The notes beneath the pieces are model-generated. The model did no database searches, had not been told where the DNA came from, and saw nothing but the letters and a program-made list of their open reading frames with translations. From positions 1 through 34,249 of the forward strand of contig CAJGDJ010000021.1 in assembly GCA_904502025.1 (NCBI GenBank): a stretch of DNA of 34,249 nucleotides. The letters are read 5' to 3'. Each line of letters starts with the position of its first letter. Position 1 is the first letter of the stretch. The stretch is from an uncultured Muribaculaceae bacterium. GTDB taxonomy: Bacteria > Bacteroidota > Bacteroidia > Bacteroidales > Muribaculaceae. The translations under genes were made by a program, and so were the position numbers. Shown in pieces: positions 16,501 through 24,737 of the stretch.

Positions 16501-17268
16501 TTCAACTGTTGTTGGAAAGTTATGAGTTTCAGCTTTTAATGATATTACTGTATCTAAATCTTTTACTTCAAAGTAATCTGGCTTGTCTGGATTAATAGGG
16601 TAGAACTGATCTACTTTTGGTCCCTTAACAAACGCCACATTATCTTTATATGCCGATACCAATCCATTTGGATTCTCTTGCGAAGTTTTCTTAATTAGCT
16701 TAAAAAGAGATAATGGTTTTTCTTCTCCATCAATCACAAACGTACCATTAAAGATTTTGTGACGGCAGTGTTCTGAGTTCACTTGAGAGAAACCAAACAC
16801 TTCACTATCGGTCAATGGTCGTCCAAGTTTTGCACTCAAATCGCGAAGATATTGTTCCTCATCTTCACTCAAGGCAAGCCCTTCAGCCTTATTATATTCC
16901 GAAATATCATCGATATACACAATAGGATCGGGAGTTTTTACAATTGTAAAAGTCTTACTATTCAGACCTTCATACACTCGTTGCAACATCTTGTCAAACT
17001 TTGGTTGCTCATCACGAGAGAGTTCAAATTGTTCAATTCGAGTTATGCCTTGAATTCCCATATTTTGAGTAATTTCAACAGCATTTGTACTCCAAGGAGT
17101 AATCATCTCTTTACGAGGACCTACATATCGACCCTTCAACGATGTACTTGATAGAGGTTTTGCTCCATCAAACAACCACGAAAGCTTTTCTTTTTCAGCA
17201 TCTGAAAACTTGTGATCACACTCTACGGCATAGACTAAACTTGCACCTTTTTTGAAGAAAATTACCAT
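13567..17268 (-). CDS. purL: Phosphoribosylformylglycinamidine synthase (large fused form)
   Basis: A 1233-residue single-chain FGAM synthase, which converts FGAR, ATP and glutamine to FGAM in purine synthesis. Order: N-terminal PurS-like domain (about 1-140), linker with FGFSQVNSEHCRHKIF, two PurM-like ATPase halves (with LKAETHNFPTTVEPFNGAST and HDHGAGGHLNALSE in the first, AHDVSAGGLITALLEM in the second), then a class I glutaminase domain (from about 985). The nucleophile is Cys1079 in LGICNGCQLM, and His/Glu are in MMPHLERAIFPW. Length is near the 1290 of E. coli PurL. It has its own -7 element and shares a 245-base divergent region with tig. The PurF-like gene follows. Confidence 0.97.
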   Translation of the reverse strand: MVIFFKKGASLVYAVECDHKFSDAEKEKLSWLFDGAKPLSSTSLKGRYVGPRKEMITPWSTNAVEITQNMGIQGITRIEQFELSRDEQPKFDKMLQRVYEGLNSKTFTIVKTPDPIVYIDDISEYNKAEGLALSEDEEQYLRDLSAKLGRPLTDSEVFGFSQVNSEHCRHKIFNGTFVIDGEEKPLSLFKLIKKTSQENPNGLVSAYKDNVAFVKGPKVDQFYPINPDKPDYFEVKDLDTVISLKAETHNFPTTVEPFNGASTGTGGEIRDRLGGGKASLPIAGTAVYMTSYPRMSEEHRWELMMNPRVWLYQTPCDILIKASNGASDFGNKFGQPLICGSLLTFEHDENGKQYAYDKVIMLAGGVGFAAKKDAIKGEPKPGEKVVVMGGDNYRIGMGGGAVSSVETGQYDNSIELNAVQRANPEMQKRVSNVIRALAESDNNPIVSIHDHGAGGHLNALSELVEATGGKINIDALPIGDKTLSSKEIVGNESQERMGLVVEEKDIEYIKRIADRERAPLYVVGETTGDDRFVFEQKDGVKPIDLGMADMFGNSPKTIMTDKTVKTTYKDVETDESKIDEYIKNVLSLEAVACKDWLTNKVDRSVTGKIARQQCQGEIQLPLSDCGVVALDYKGKAGIATSIGHAPQVALIDSAKGSVMAIAEALTNISMAPLAKSLKSISLSANWMWPCKNEGEDAALYRAVEACSEFACKLGINIPTGKDSLSMTQKYGNDKVYSPGTVIISAAGEVSDIRKVVSPVLQNKKSTLYYIDFSSDSLKLGGSALAQVLNRLGSEAPTVTDVDKFASTFNAVQKLVRNRALLAAHDVSAGGLITALLEMTFGNVNGGIAVSTEGFAEMGETDLTKILFAENPALVIQVADAKTERVEAILNEAGVKFCEIGKPQAERVVIVNHDGAEHLFDIDYLRDVWFSSSYLLDAVQSGEKCAKMRFDNYKKQPIRYRFPKGFDGKLASRGISLRRENKSGVKAAIIREKGVNGDREMAYSLYLAGFDVKDVHMTDLMTGRETLEDVNMIVFCGGFSNSDVLGSAKGWAGGFLWNENAKRALDNFYARKDTLSLGICNGCQLMIELNLINPEHEHRTKMEHNISHKFESQYLGVAIPENNSVMFGSLSGMKTGIWVAHGEGKFNLPEKLEKYNVVAKYNYAAYPGNPNGSRASVAGIASADGRHLAMMPHLERAIFPWQCAYYPESRKKDEVTPWIDAFINARCWIEEKIK

Positions 17269-17317
17269 TCTCTGTTAAATTTTATGATGATAATATAATT
17301 TTATTTCAATTAAGCTA

Positions 17318-17325
17318 CAAAGTTA
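17318..17325 (-). promoter_or_regulatory. -7 promoter element of purL
   Basis: The minus strand reads TAACTTTG, about 50 bases before the purL ATG. The expected -33 position falls inside three gaaattt repeats and has no TTG. Confidence 0.6.
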
Positions 17326-17337
17326 ATGTATTTAATT

Positions 17338-17358
17338 GAAATTTGAAATTTGAAATTT
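17338..17358. repeat. Three tandem 7-mers (gaaattt) at the purL promoter
   Basis: Exact copies at 17338-17344, 17345-17351 and 17352-17358. They occupy the stretch where the -33 region of the minus-strand purL promoter would lie. Confidence 0.75.
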
Positions 17359-17436
17359 AAGTTTTTTCATCTTTGTTTATATTTCAATAAAAACTTCAGT
17401 CTTATCAATTTATTTTCAGCCAATATCACATTATAA

Positions 17437-17468
17437 TTTGCTAAACCAAAATAAAAAGATTAATTTTG
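17437..17468 (+). promoter_or_regulatory. -33/-7 promoter of tig
   Basis: TTTG (17437-17440) and TAATTTTG (17461-17468) are exactly 20 bases apart, followed by a leader of about 40 nt to the trigger factor ATG. Confidence 0.8.
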
Positions 17469-17513
17469 CACGTTAATTTGAAAAAACAAAATTAGAAACA
17501 TTATAAAAACATT

Positions 17514-18875
17514 ATGAACGTATCTATTGAAAAAATCGACAACGTTAATGGTAAAATCACCGTTGCGATTGAAGAAAACGACTACAAAGACAAAGTAACT
17601 GCCGAACTCAAACGCATTGGCAAAACCCACACTCTTCCCGGTTTCCGCAAAGGTCATGTTACTATTGACCAACTTCGTCGCCGTTTTGGCAAACAAGTTA
17701 AAAGCGATGTTATCAACCAAGAAGTTTACGAAGCAGTTATCAACTATATTCGCGACAATAAACTTGCAATCCTTGGAGAACCACTTCCTGTTGACGTTAA
17801 AGAAATTGACCTCAACGACGCAAACTACACTTTTGAATATGAAATCGGTCTTACTCCCGAAATCAATGTTGACATTAAAGATGTAAAACTCCCTTATTAC
17901 AACATTGAAGTTTCAAAAGAAATGGTTGACGAGCAAGACGCAAACTTCCGCGAACGTTTTGGCAACCAAGTTCCAGGCGAAGAAGTTGACGAAAAAGCCC
18001 TCGTTAAAGGTTCTATCATGGAACTCAACGAAGATGGTTCTGTAAAAGAAGGCGAAGATGCTATCCAAGTAGTTAGTGGCATCATCGCTCCTATGTACCT
18101 TAAATCAAAAGAAGAAGCTGACAAATTTGTAGGCAAAAAACTCAACGATAAAGTTGTATTCAATCCTTGGAATGCTTGCGACGGCGACGTTACTCGTCTT
18201 GCTTCAATGCTCAATATCGACAAAGAAAAAGCAGCTGAAGCAAAAGCTAACTTTGAAATGTCAATTTCAGAAATCATCGTTGTTAAACCAGCTGAGCTCA
18301 ACGAAGAATATTACAAAAACATCTTCGGTCCCGACAAAGTAAAAACCGAAGAAGAATACTTCAATGCAATCAAAGAAATGATTTCGGCTCAAATCTCTGG
18401 CAACAGCGAAATGTTATTCCAAATGCAAGCCGAAAAAGCCCTTGTTGAACAATTTGGCAACTTTGAACTACCACAAGAATTCCTCAAAAAATGGTTAGTC
18501 CGTCGCAACGAAGGTCTTACTGCTGAAAACATCGACGCAGAATTTGAAAAAATGATTCCATCACTCAAATGGCAACTCATCAAAGAACGCATTGCAGCTG
18601 TAGCAGAAGTTAAAATCGAAGAAGCCGACGTTACAAACCACGCAAAAGCTATCGCTCGTCAACAATTTGCTCAATACGGCATGACTAATGTTGAAGACGA
18701 CATGCTCACCGATTATGCTAAACGCATTCTTGAAGACAAGAACTCACGTTCTCGCATCATCGAAGAAGCAGGCGACGCAAAACTCTTCGAAGCAATTAAA
18801 CAAACTGCTAAAATCGAAGCTAAATCAGTTTCAATCGAAGAATTCAAAACAATCGCCGAAAACGCTCAAAAATAA
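17514..18875 (+). CDS. tig: Trigger factor
   Basis: A 453-residue ribosome-associated chaperone that receives nascent chains at the exit tunnel. The N-terminal ribosome-binding domain (about 1-115) carries the signature LPGFRKGHVTIDQLRRRFG. The central segment (about 145-245) corresponds to the PPIase-like domain but is weakly conserved, as usual in Bacteroidota. The remaining charged, helical part is the C-terminal chaperone body. Codon use is strongly biased (gaa, aaa, gac, aac), fitting high expression. It has its own promoter and a strong terminator, so it is monocistronic although it stands upstream of its functional neighbours clpP and clpX. Confidence 0.95.
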   Translation: MNVSIEKIDNVNGKITVAIEENDYKDKVTAELKRIGKTHTLPGFRKGHVTIDQLRRRFGKQVKSDVINQEVYEAVINYIRDNKLAILGEPLPVDVKEIDLNDANYTFEYEIGLTPEINVDIKDVKLPYYNIEVSKEMVDEQDANFRERFGNQVPGEEVDEKALVKGSIMELNEDGSVKEGEDAIQVVSGIIAPMYLKSKEEADKFVGKKLNDKVVFNPWNACDGDVTRLASMLNIDKEKAAEAKANFEMSISEIIVVKPAELNEEYYKNIFGPDKVKTEEEYFNAIKEMISAQISGNSEMLFQMQAEKALVEQFGNFELPQEFLKKWLVRRNEGLTAENIDAEFEKMIPSLKWQLIKERIAAVAEVKIEEADVTNHAKAIARQQFAQYGMTNVEDDMLTDYAKRILEDKNSRSRIIEEAGDAKLFEAIKQTAKIEAKSVSIEEFKTIAENAQK

Positions 18876-18895
18876 TTGCATTTTCATATACCATC

Positions 18896-18927
18896 AAAAA
18901 GAGTGCCTTGTGGGCACTCTTTTTTTA
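18896..18927 (+). terminator. Intrinsic terminator of tig
   Basis: Seven-bp stem gagtgcc (18901-18907) with ggcactc (18913-18919), preceded by five A and followed by seven T (18920-18926). Confidence 0.9.
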
Positions 18928-19342
18928 TCCAATCAATTAATGCTTTTACTAAATTCAAACACACCCGTGCAATTCTAATATTTTTATTTAACTTTGTCAA
19001 TTAAAGAAGAGTGGTCACTTGACCTGATTCCACATACTGGAGTGAGCAGAGTGATTTTCATTTCTCATAGATGACATAGATTCCCTAGTTGTCCTACAAG
19101 TTTTCTATTTATAGTCGCTATCCCTTGATTTTATAATTCTAAACTTTTCTATACCTCTTACAAGTCTATACTTTTATCAAAACACATATAATTATGTCTT
19201 TCTGAAAAATTCTGTTCATTCTGTCAAAAAAAGAGGAGTATTATTGCAAAAATTTTCCTTTTACGTTGCCATAACCATTTTCACCCACATTTAGGCAAGC
19301 AAAAAAATGACAAAATTGAATATTTTTTTGACGATATTTTTA
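18928..19342. other. Long intergenic region upstream of clpP
   Basis: About 415 bases without a convincing reading frame, tRNA or repeat array. It holds a TAACTTTG -7-like element (18989-18996) with no -33 TTG, a ggtc/gacc mini-palindrome near 19014-19025, and a pyrimidine-rich plus strand from about 19080 to 19190 with similar short words (ctacaagt, ttacaagt). It may encode a small RNA or be decayed sequence; I cannot support either. Confidence 0.35.
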
Positions 19343-19371
19343 TTGAATTTGATTTTTTATTTGTAACTTTG
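19343..19371 (+). promoter_or_regulatory. -33/-7 promoter of clpP-clpX
   Basis: TTG (19343-19345) lies 18 bases before TAACTTTG (19364-19371), giving a leader of about 65 nt before the clpP ATG. Confidence 0.65.
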
Positions 19372-19440
19372 AATTAAGAAGCCGAATTTGCTATTGACAA
19401 ACCACGCTTTACATTTATTTATTAATAGGTAAAAAAGATT

Positions 19441-20130
19441 ATGAACAACAACGACTTTAGAAAATTTGCCGTAAACCACCTTGGCATGAACGGTCTTGCT
19501 ATCGACCAATATATGTCAGCAACATCTGCCAACATCACTTCAAGCTATATCAACCCAACAATCATCGAAGAACGTCAACTCAATGTGGCTCAAATGGATG
19601 TATTTTCTCGCTTGATGATGGATCGCATTATATTCCTTGGCACTGATGTTAACGACTACACCGCCAATGTGATTCAAGCACAACTCCTTTATCTCGACCA
19701 AGCCGACCCAACTCGTGATGTTTCTATATATATCAACTCTCCCGGTGGATCGGTATATGCCGGATTAGGCATATACGACACTATGCAATATATCTCAAGC
19801 GACGTAGCTACCATTTGCACAGGCATGGCTGCTTCAATGGCTGCTGTACTCCTTGTTGCCGGAGCTAAAGGCAAACGCTTCGCATTAAAGCACTCTCGCG
19901 TAATGATTCACCAACCAATGGGTGGAGCACAAGGACAAGCATCCGACATCGAAATTACAGCACGCGAAATTCAAAAACTCAAAAAAGAACTATATACTAT
20001 AATTTCTAACCATTCAGGCGTAGCATTCGACAAAATCGAAAAAGACTCTGATCGCGACTACTGGATGACTGCTGCTGAGGCTAAAGAATATGGCATGATT
20101 GACAACGTTCTCATTAAAGCTCAACACTAA
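19441..20130 (+). CDS. clpP: ATP-dependent Clp protease, proteolytic subunit
   Basis: A 229-residue serine protease subunit of the Clp complex, a tetradecameric chamber that degrades proteins unfolded by ClpX. Catalytic Ser132 lies in GMAASMAAVLL and His157 in MIHQPMGG; the acidic residue is in the DSDRDYWM region. The oxyanion/strand motif SPGGSVYAGLGIYD is present. The N-terminus is about 25-30 residues longer than E. coli ClpP, consistent with a processed propeptide. clpX starts 4 bases after the stop, so the two subunits are co-transcribed. Confidence 0.97.
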   Translation: MNNNDFRKFAVNHLGMNGLAIDQYMSATSANITSSYINPTIIEERQLNVAQMDVFSRLMMDRIIFLGTDVNDYTANVIQAQLLYLDQADPTRDVSIYINSPGGSVYAGLGIYDTMQYISSDVATICTGMAASMAAVLLVAGAKGKRFALKHSRVMIHQPMGGAQGQASDIEITAREIQKLKKELYTIISNHSGVAFDKIEKDSDRDYWMTAAEAKEYGMIDNVLIKAQH

Positions 20131-20133
20131 TCA

Positions 20134-21381
20134 ATGGCAAAGAAAAATACCATAAAATGTTCTTTTTGTGGTCGCCCCTCCGACATGAGCGAAGTACTCG
20201 TGCCGTCGGCAATAGGGGAGACCTACATTTGTGCTGAGTGTATCGACCAAATTCACGAGATGCTTGGAGAATATCGCAACGATGCTAAAGCCACTGCCAA
20301 AGCCGAAGTTGCCACCGACTTAAACAAGGTGCCTCGCCCTCGTGAAATCAACGACTTCCTTGACCAATACGTAATCGGACAAGATTCGGCCAAAAAATAC
20401 TTATCGGTTGCTGTTTATAACCACTATAAACGTCTTGCTCAAAACTCTAACGATGATGTTGATATCGAAAAAAGCAACATTATCCTCGTAGGGCACACCG
20501 GTACAGGCAAAACACTTCTTGCCAAGACTATTGCTCGACTCCTCGATGTTCCTTTCACTATCGTTGATGCCACCGTATTGACCGAAGCTGGTTATGTGGG
20601 CGAAGATATCGAAAGCCTTCTCACTCGATTGCTCCAAGCTGCCGACTATAACGTGGGAAAAGCCGAGAAAGGTATTGTTTTCATTGACGAAATTGACAAA
20701 ATAGCACGCAAAGGCGACAACCCATCAATCACTCGCGACGTTAGCGGAGAAGGTGTTCAACAAGGGCTATTAAAGCTCCTTGAAGGTTCTATCGTAAATG
20801 TACCTCCTCAAGGAGGTCGCAAGCACCCTGAGCAAAAGATGATTCCTGTCAACACCAAAAACATATTATTTATATGTGGTGGAGCTTTTGACGGCATCGA
20901 ACGCAAAATTGCTCAACGGCTCAACATTCACGTTGTTGGATATTCAACCGATGCTGCTCGCCAACGAGTTAAACGCGACAACTATTTGCAATATATCGCC
21001 CCTCAAGACTTAAAGTCCTTTGGCTTGATACCCGAAATCATCGGACGTCTCCCCATTTTGACACATCTTGACCCTCTTGACCGCGATGCTCTATTGCGTG
21101 TTCTCACCGAGCCTAAAAATGCAATCATTCGTCAATACAAGAAACTCTTTGAGATGGACAATGTAAAATTATCATTCGCTCAAGATGCTCTTGAACTCAT
21201 TGTTGACAAGGCTATTGAGTATAAATTAGGTGCTCGTGGACTTCGTTCAATTGTTGAATCGATTATGATTGATGCAATGTACGACATTCCATCTACCGAC
21301 ATTAAAGAATTTGAAGTTACACGTCAATATGCTCTTGAAAAACTTCAAGCAGCCAATTTTGACACATCAGTAATCAAATAA
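20134..21381 (+). CDS. clpX: ClpX AAA+ unfoldase
   Basis: A 415-residue hexameric ATPase that recognises tagged substrates and feeds them to ClpP. The N-terminal C4 zinc-binding domain is intact (Cys9, Cys12, Cys33, Cys36). Walker A is GHTGTGKT (120-127), Walker B is VFIDEIDKIARK, and the pore loop GYVGED follows. The ClpP-binding loop region (around IGRLPI) and sensor 2 (GARGLRSI) are present. The start codon follows clpP by 4 bases, with translation probably coupled. Confidence 0.97.
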   Translation: MAKKNTIKCSFCGRPSDMSEVLVPSAIGETYICAECIDQIHEMLGEYRNDAKATAKAEVATDLNKVPRPREINDFLDQYVIGQDSAKKYLSVAVYNHYKRLAQNSNDDVDIEKSNIILVGHTGTGKTLLAKTIARLLDVPFTIVDATVLTEAGYVGEDIESLLTRLLQAADYNVGKAEKGIVFIDEIDKIARKGDNPSITRDVSGEGVQQGLLKLLEGSIVNVPPQGGRKHPEQKMIPVNTKNILFICGGAFDGIERKIAQRLNIHVVGYSTDAARQRVKRDNYLQYIAPQDLKSFGLIPEIIGRLPILTHLDPLDRDALLRVLTEPKNAIIRQYKKLFEMDNVKLSFAQDALELIVDKAIEYKLGARGLRSIVESIMIDAMYDIPSTDIKEFEVTRQYALEKLQAANFDTSVIK

Positions 21382-21424
21382 GCTTAATTATCTGCAGACA
21401 TCAATAACCAACTAAACTTTTAAC

Positions 21425-23611
21425 ATGAGCAATACTATTAAATCTCGACTCTATGATGCATTAAAAACGCATTTTGGATTTGACAAATTCAAAGGCAATC
21501 AAGAGGCAATCATGACAAGCCTGCTCGAAGGTCGTGACACATTTGTATTAATGCCAACAGGGGGAGGCAAATCTCTATGCTACCAACTTCCGGCATTGCT
21601 CATGGACGGAACTGCTATTATCATTTCGCCTCTCATTGCTTTGATGAAAAATCAAGTCGATGCAATGCGAAATTTCAGCGAAGACGATAATATAGCTCAT
21701 TTCCTCAATTCTTCATTAAACAAAAATGCTATTGACCAAGTTAAAAGCGATATTATTTCAGGCAAAACTAAGTTACTATATGTTGCACCTGAATCTTTAA
21801 CAAAAGAAGAAAACATTGAATTTCTTAAGACTGTTCCTATTTCGTTTTATGCCATCGATGAAGCACATTGCATCTCTGAGTGGGGACATGATTTCAGACC
21901 CGAATATCGCCGAATAAGACCTATCATAAACGAGATTGGCACTCGTCCTGTCATTGCACTTACAGCAACTGCAACTCCAAAAGTGCAACATGACATACAG
22001 AAGAATCTTGGCATGCAAGATGCCAACATCTTCAAATCATCTTTTAATCGTCAAAACTTATATTACGAAATTCGCCAAAAGTCACAAAACACCGATCGCG
22101 ACATAATTAAATACATCAAAAGCCAAGAAGGGAAATCGGGCATTATTTATTGCTTAAGTCGCAAAAAGGTAGAAGACCTTGCCGAAATGCTACAAGTAAA
22201 CAATATTAAAGCTCTCGCTTATCATGCAGGAATGGATAGTGCCACTCGGTCAGAAAATCAAGATGCGTTCCTCCTTGAAAAGATTGATGTTATTGTTGCC
22301 ACTATTGCATTTGGCATGGGTATCGACAAGCCCGATGTTCGCTTTGTGATTCACTACGACATGCCCAAATCACTTGAAGGCTATTATCAAGAAACCGGAC
22401 GTGCCGGGCGCGATGGAGGAGAAGGTCAATGTATCACTTTCTATTCATATAAAGATCTCCAAAAAATGGAGAAATTTATGCAAGGCAAGCCTATCGCAGA
22501 ACAAGAAATTGGCAAACAACTTCTTTCTGAGACTGCTTCATACGCCGAGTCTTCAGTGTGCCGTCGCAAATCACTACTTCATTATTTTGGAGAAGAATTT
22601 CCTCATGAACACTGTGGCAACTGCGACAACTGCCTAAGTCCAAAAAAGAAAGTAGAAGCCATGGATATGCTCCTTTCGATTTTAGACACAATCGACGCAT
22701 TAAAAGAAAAATTCAAATCCGACCATGTAATCAATGTCATGCGAGGAAAAATGACCAATAATGTAAGATCGTATCGCCATGACGACCTTGAAATATTTGG
22801 TTGTGCTAAAAATGAAGACGAGAAATACATCAATGCCGTTATTCGTCAAGCTATAATTGCAGGTTATCTTGATAGAGATATTGAAAATTATGGTCTAATA
22901 AAAATCACTCCATTAGGACAAGAATTTGCAAAATCACCACAATCATTCAAAATCGTTGAAGACAATGAATTTAACGATGACAATGAAGAAATTGTGATTA
23001 AGGGAGGGGCATCATGTGCAGTTGATCCCGAGCTATATGCCATACTTAAAGACCTTCGCAAGAAAATAGCAAAGAAACATCAACTACCCCCTTATGTAAT
23101 CTTCCAAGACCCATCGCTCGAAGCGATGGCCACAACTTACCCCATTACAATGGAAGAACTCCAAAATATTACCGGAGTAGGGGCTGGGAAAGCAAAAAGA
23201 TATGGTGCTGAATTCATAAAAATTATCAAAACCCACGTCGAAGAAAACGAGATAGAACGCCCCGAAGATTTACGCGTGCGAAGCGTTGCCAATAAAAGCA
23301 AAATGAAAATCTCTATTATTCAAGGCATCGATCGCAAAATCCCTCTCGATGAACTCGCCTCATCAAAAGGCCTTGAATACACTGAGATACTCAACGAAAT
23401 CGAAGCAATAGTCTATTCAGGAACAAAAATCAACATTGACTACTTCATTGACGAAGTAATGGACGAGGACCATCTCGACGACATCTTTGAATACTTCCGT
23501 GAAAGCGAAAGCGACGACATAAACGAAGCCATTCAGGAACTCGGACCCGACTATTCCGAAGACGACATACGCCTCGTCCGCATAAAATTCCTCTCCGAAT
23601 TAGGCAACTAA
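21425..23611 (+). CDS. recQ: ATP-dependent DNA helicase RecQ
   Basis: A 728-residue 3'-5' superfamily 2 helicase used in recombination and replication-fork repair. Walker A is MPTGGGKS (43-50), the DEAH box is residues 145-148 in IDEAHCISEWGHDFR, and motif VI is QETGRAGRDG. A zinc-binding cysteine set (CRRKSLLHYFG, HCGNCDNC), a winged-helix region and an HRDC domain (about 530-605, with ITGVGAGKAKRYG) follow. About 120 C-terminal residues extend beyond the HRDC and end in an acidic stretch; similar tails occur in Bacteroidota RecQ. It begins 43 bases after clpX with no -7 element between, so it may be read through from clpPX. Confidence 0.95.
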   Translation: MSNTIKSRLYDALKTHFGFDKFKGNQEAIMTSLLEGRDTFVLMPTGGGKSLCYQLPALLMDGTAIIISPLIALMKNQVDAMRNFSEDDNIAHFLNSSLNKNAIDQVKSDIISGKTKLLYVAPESLTKEENIEFLKTVPISFYAIDEAHCISEWGHDFRPEYRRIRPIINEIGTRPVIALTATATPKVQHDIQKNLGMQDANIFKSSFNRQNLYYEIRQKSQNTDRDIIKYIKSQEGKSGIIYCLSRKKVEDLAEMLQVNNIKALAYHAGMDSATRSENQDAFLLEKIDVIVATIAFGMGIDKPDVRFVIHYDMPKSLEGYYQETGRAGRDGGEGQCITFYSYKDLQKMEKFMQGKPIAEQEIGKQLLSETASYAESSVCRRKSLLHYFGEEFPHEHCGNCDNCLSPKKKVEAMDMLLSILDTIDALKEKFKSDHVINVMRGKMTNNVRSYRHDDLEIFGCAKNEDEKYINAVIRQAIIAGYLDRDIENYGLIKITPLGQEFAKSPQSFKIVEDNEFNDDNEEIVIKGGASCAVDPELYAILKDLRKKIAKKHQLPPYVIFQDPSLEAMATTYPITMEELQNITGVGAGKAKRYGAEFIKIIKTHVEENEIERPEDLRVRSVANKSKMKISIIQGIDRKIPLDELASSKGLEYTEILNEIEAIVYSGTKINIDYFIDEVMDEDHLDDIFEYFRESESDDINEAIQELGPDYSEDDIRLVRIKFLSELGN

Positions 23612-23628
23612 CCACAACAAAAACGATA

Positions 23629-23752
23629 AATTTCAGCAAGTGTAGGCTTATTATCGAGGTACTTTGTAATGAGAATAACCGAGTACCATTTGCTGACACT
23701 GAAATTTGCGACACAACACAACGCCCCCGCTTACATTATGCAATGTGAGGGC
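23629..23752. other. Structured region after recQ (two imperfect hairpins)
   Basis: Outer arms aaatttcag (23629-23637) and ctgaaattt (23697-23705) enclose ggtac/gtacc and a competing cagcaa/ttgctg pairing. A second hairpin (about 23723-23752) pairs gccc with gggc and acatt with aatgt around atgc. There is no U-run, so neither is a standard terminator. Possibly a small structured RNA or a remnant element. Confidence 0.4.
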
Positions 23753-23793
23753 TGACATTTATTTACTATTTGATAGCCGTTTTTAACATCTTG

Positions 23794-23824
23794 TTTGCAA
23801 TTTGGTTATTTTTTCTTACCTTTG
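23794..23824 (+). promoter_or_regulatory. -33/-7 promoter of purU-his-ftsE operon
   Basis: TTTG (23794-23797) and TACCTTTG (23817-23824) are 19 bases apart. The start site would fall near 23829, leaving about 25 nt before the GTG at 23855 but only about 13 before the TTG at 23843, which favours GTG. Confidence 0.75.
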
Positions 23825-23854
23825 CATTTCTAATTATATATTTTGAAATTTATC

Positions 23855-24724
23855 GTGGAAAAGAAACGACAAAATAGTGCGATACTATTAATGCATTGCC
23901 CCGACCAACCGGGTATTATCGCTGTAATTACTGAATTTATCAACACCAATGGTGGGAACATTCTATATCTCGACCAATATGTTGACAAAGAGAATGGAGT
24001 ATTTTATATGAGAGTAGAGTGGGATTTAGATAACTTTGCAATCCCTGCCGATAAAATCGAAGAATACTTCAACACCCTCTACGCTAATCGTTATAACGTA
24101 ACATATCGGTTAACATTTACCGACCGTCCTCGTCGCATGGCACTTTTCGTGTCTAAAATGTCGCACTGTCTATATGACATTCTTGCACGCTATGTAGCAG
24201 GGGAGTGGGATGTAGAAATTCCCGTAATCATAAGCAATCACCCCGACCTCAAATCGGTGGCCGACCAATTCAATATCCCTTACGAGGTAATTCCTGTTAC
24301 TCGCCAAAATAAAGAGGAAATGGAAGCTCTTGAGTTTGAAATCCTTGATCGCTACCAAATCGACTTTATCGTATTGGCTCGTTACATGCAAGTGCTATCG
24401 GAAAACTTTATCAACCGTTACCCAAATCGCATCATCAACATTCACCACTCGTTTCTTCCTGCATTCGTGGGAGCAAAACCCTATCATGCAGCATACGATC
24501 GTGGCGTGAAACTCATTGGAGCAACAAGCCATTATGTAACTACCGAGCTTGATGCCGGACCTATCATCGAACAAGATATCGTTCGCATCACTCACAAAGA
24601 TACTGTTAACGACTTAGTGAAAAAAGGTCGCGACTTGGAAAAAATTGTGCTCTCACGTGCAGTAGAGAAACATATCCAACGCAAAATACTTACCTACAAC
24701 AACAAAACCGTAGTGTTTAGCTAA
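23855..24724 (+). CDS. purU: Formyltetrahydrofolate deformylase
   Basis: Hydrolyses 10-formyl-THF to THF and formate, balancing one-carbon pools and feeding formate-dependent purine steps. It has an N-terminal ACT domain (ILLMHCPDQPGIIAVITEF) and a C-terminal formyltransferase fold (from about residue 85, FVSKMSHCLYD). The catalytic Asn/His/Asp set is visible in NIHHSFLPAF and ELDAGPII. There is no suitable ATG. GTG 23855 (289 aa, MEKKRQNSAIL) is preferred over TTG 23843 because of the promoter position; the frame stays open to the TTG. hisH follows after 13 bases, so purU leads a histidine-synthesis operon. Confidence 0.9.
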   Translation: MEKKRQNSAILLMHCPDQPGIIAVITEFINTNGGNILYLDQYVDKENGVFYMRVEWDLDNFAIPADKIEEYFNTLYANRYNVTYRLTFTDRPRRMALFVSKMSHCLYDILARYVAGEWDVEIPVIISNHPDLKSVADQFNIPYEVIPVTRQNKEEMEALEFEILDRYQIDFIVLARYMQVLSENFINRYPNRIINIHHSFLPAFVGAKPYHAAYDRGVKLIGATSHYVTTELDAGPIIEQDIVRITHKDTVNDLVKKGRDLEKIVLSRAVEKHIQRKILTYNNKTVVFS

Positions 24725-24737
24725 TTTATTATCTCTA

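Noticed and set aside
19000..19060. tRNA or other classic RNA gene after the tig terminator
   Set aside because: No T-loop (GTTCGA-type) sequence, acceptor stem or CCA end could be found; only a short palindrome is present.
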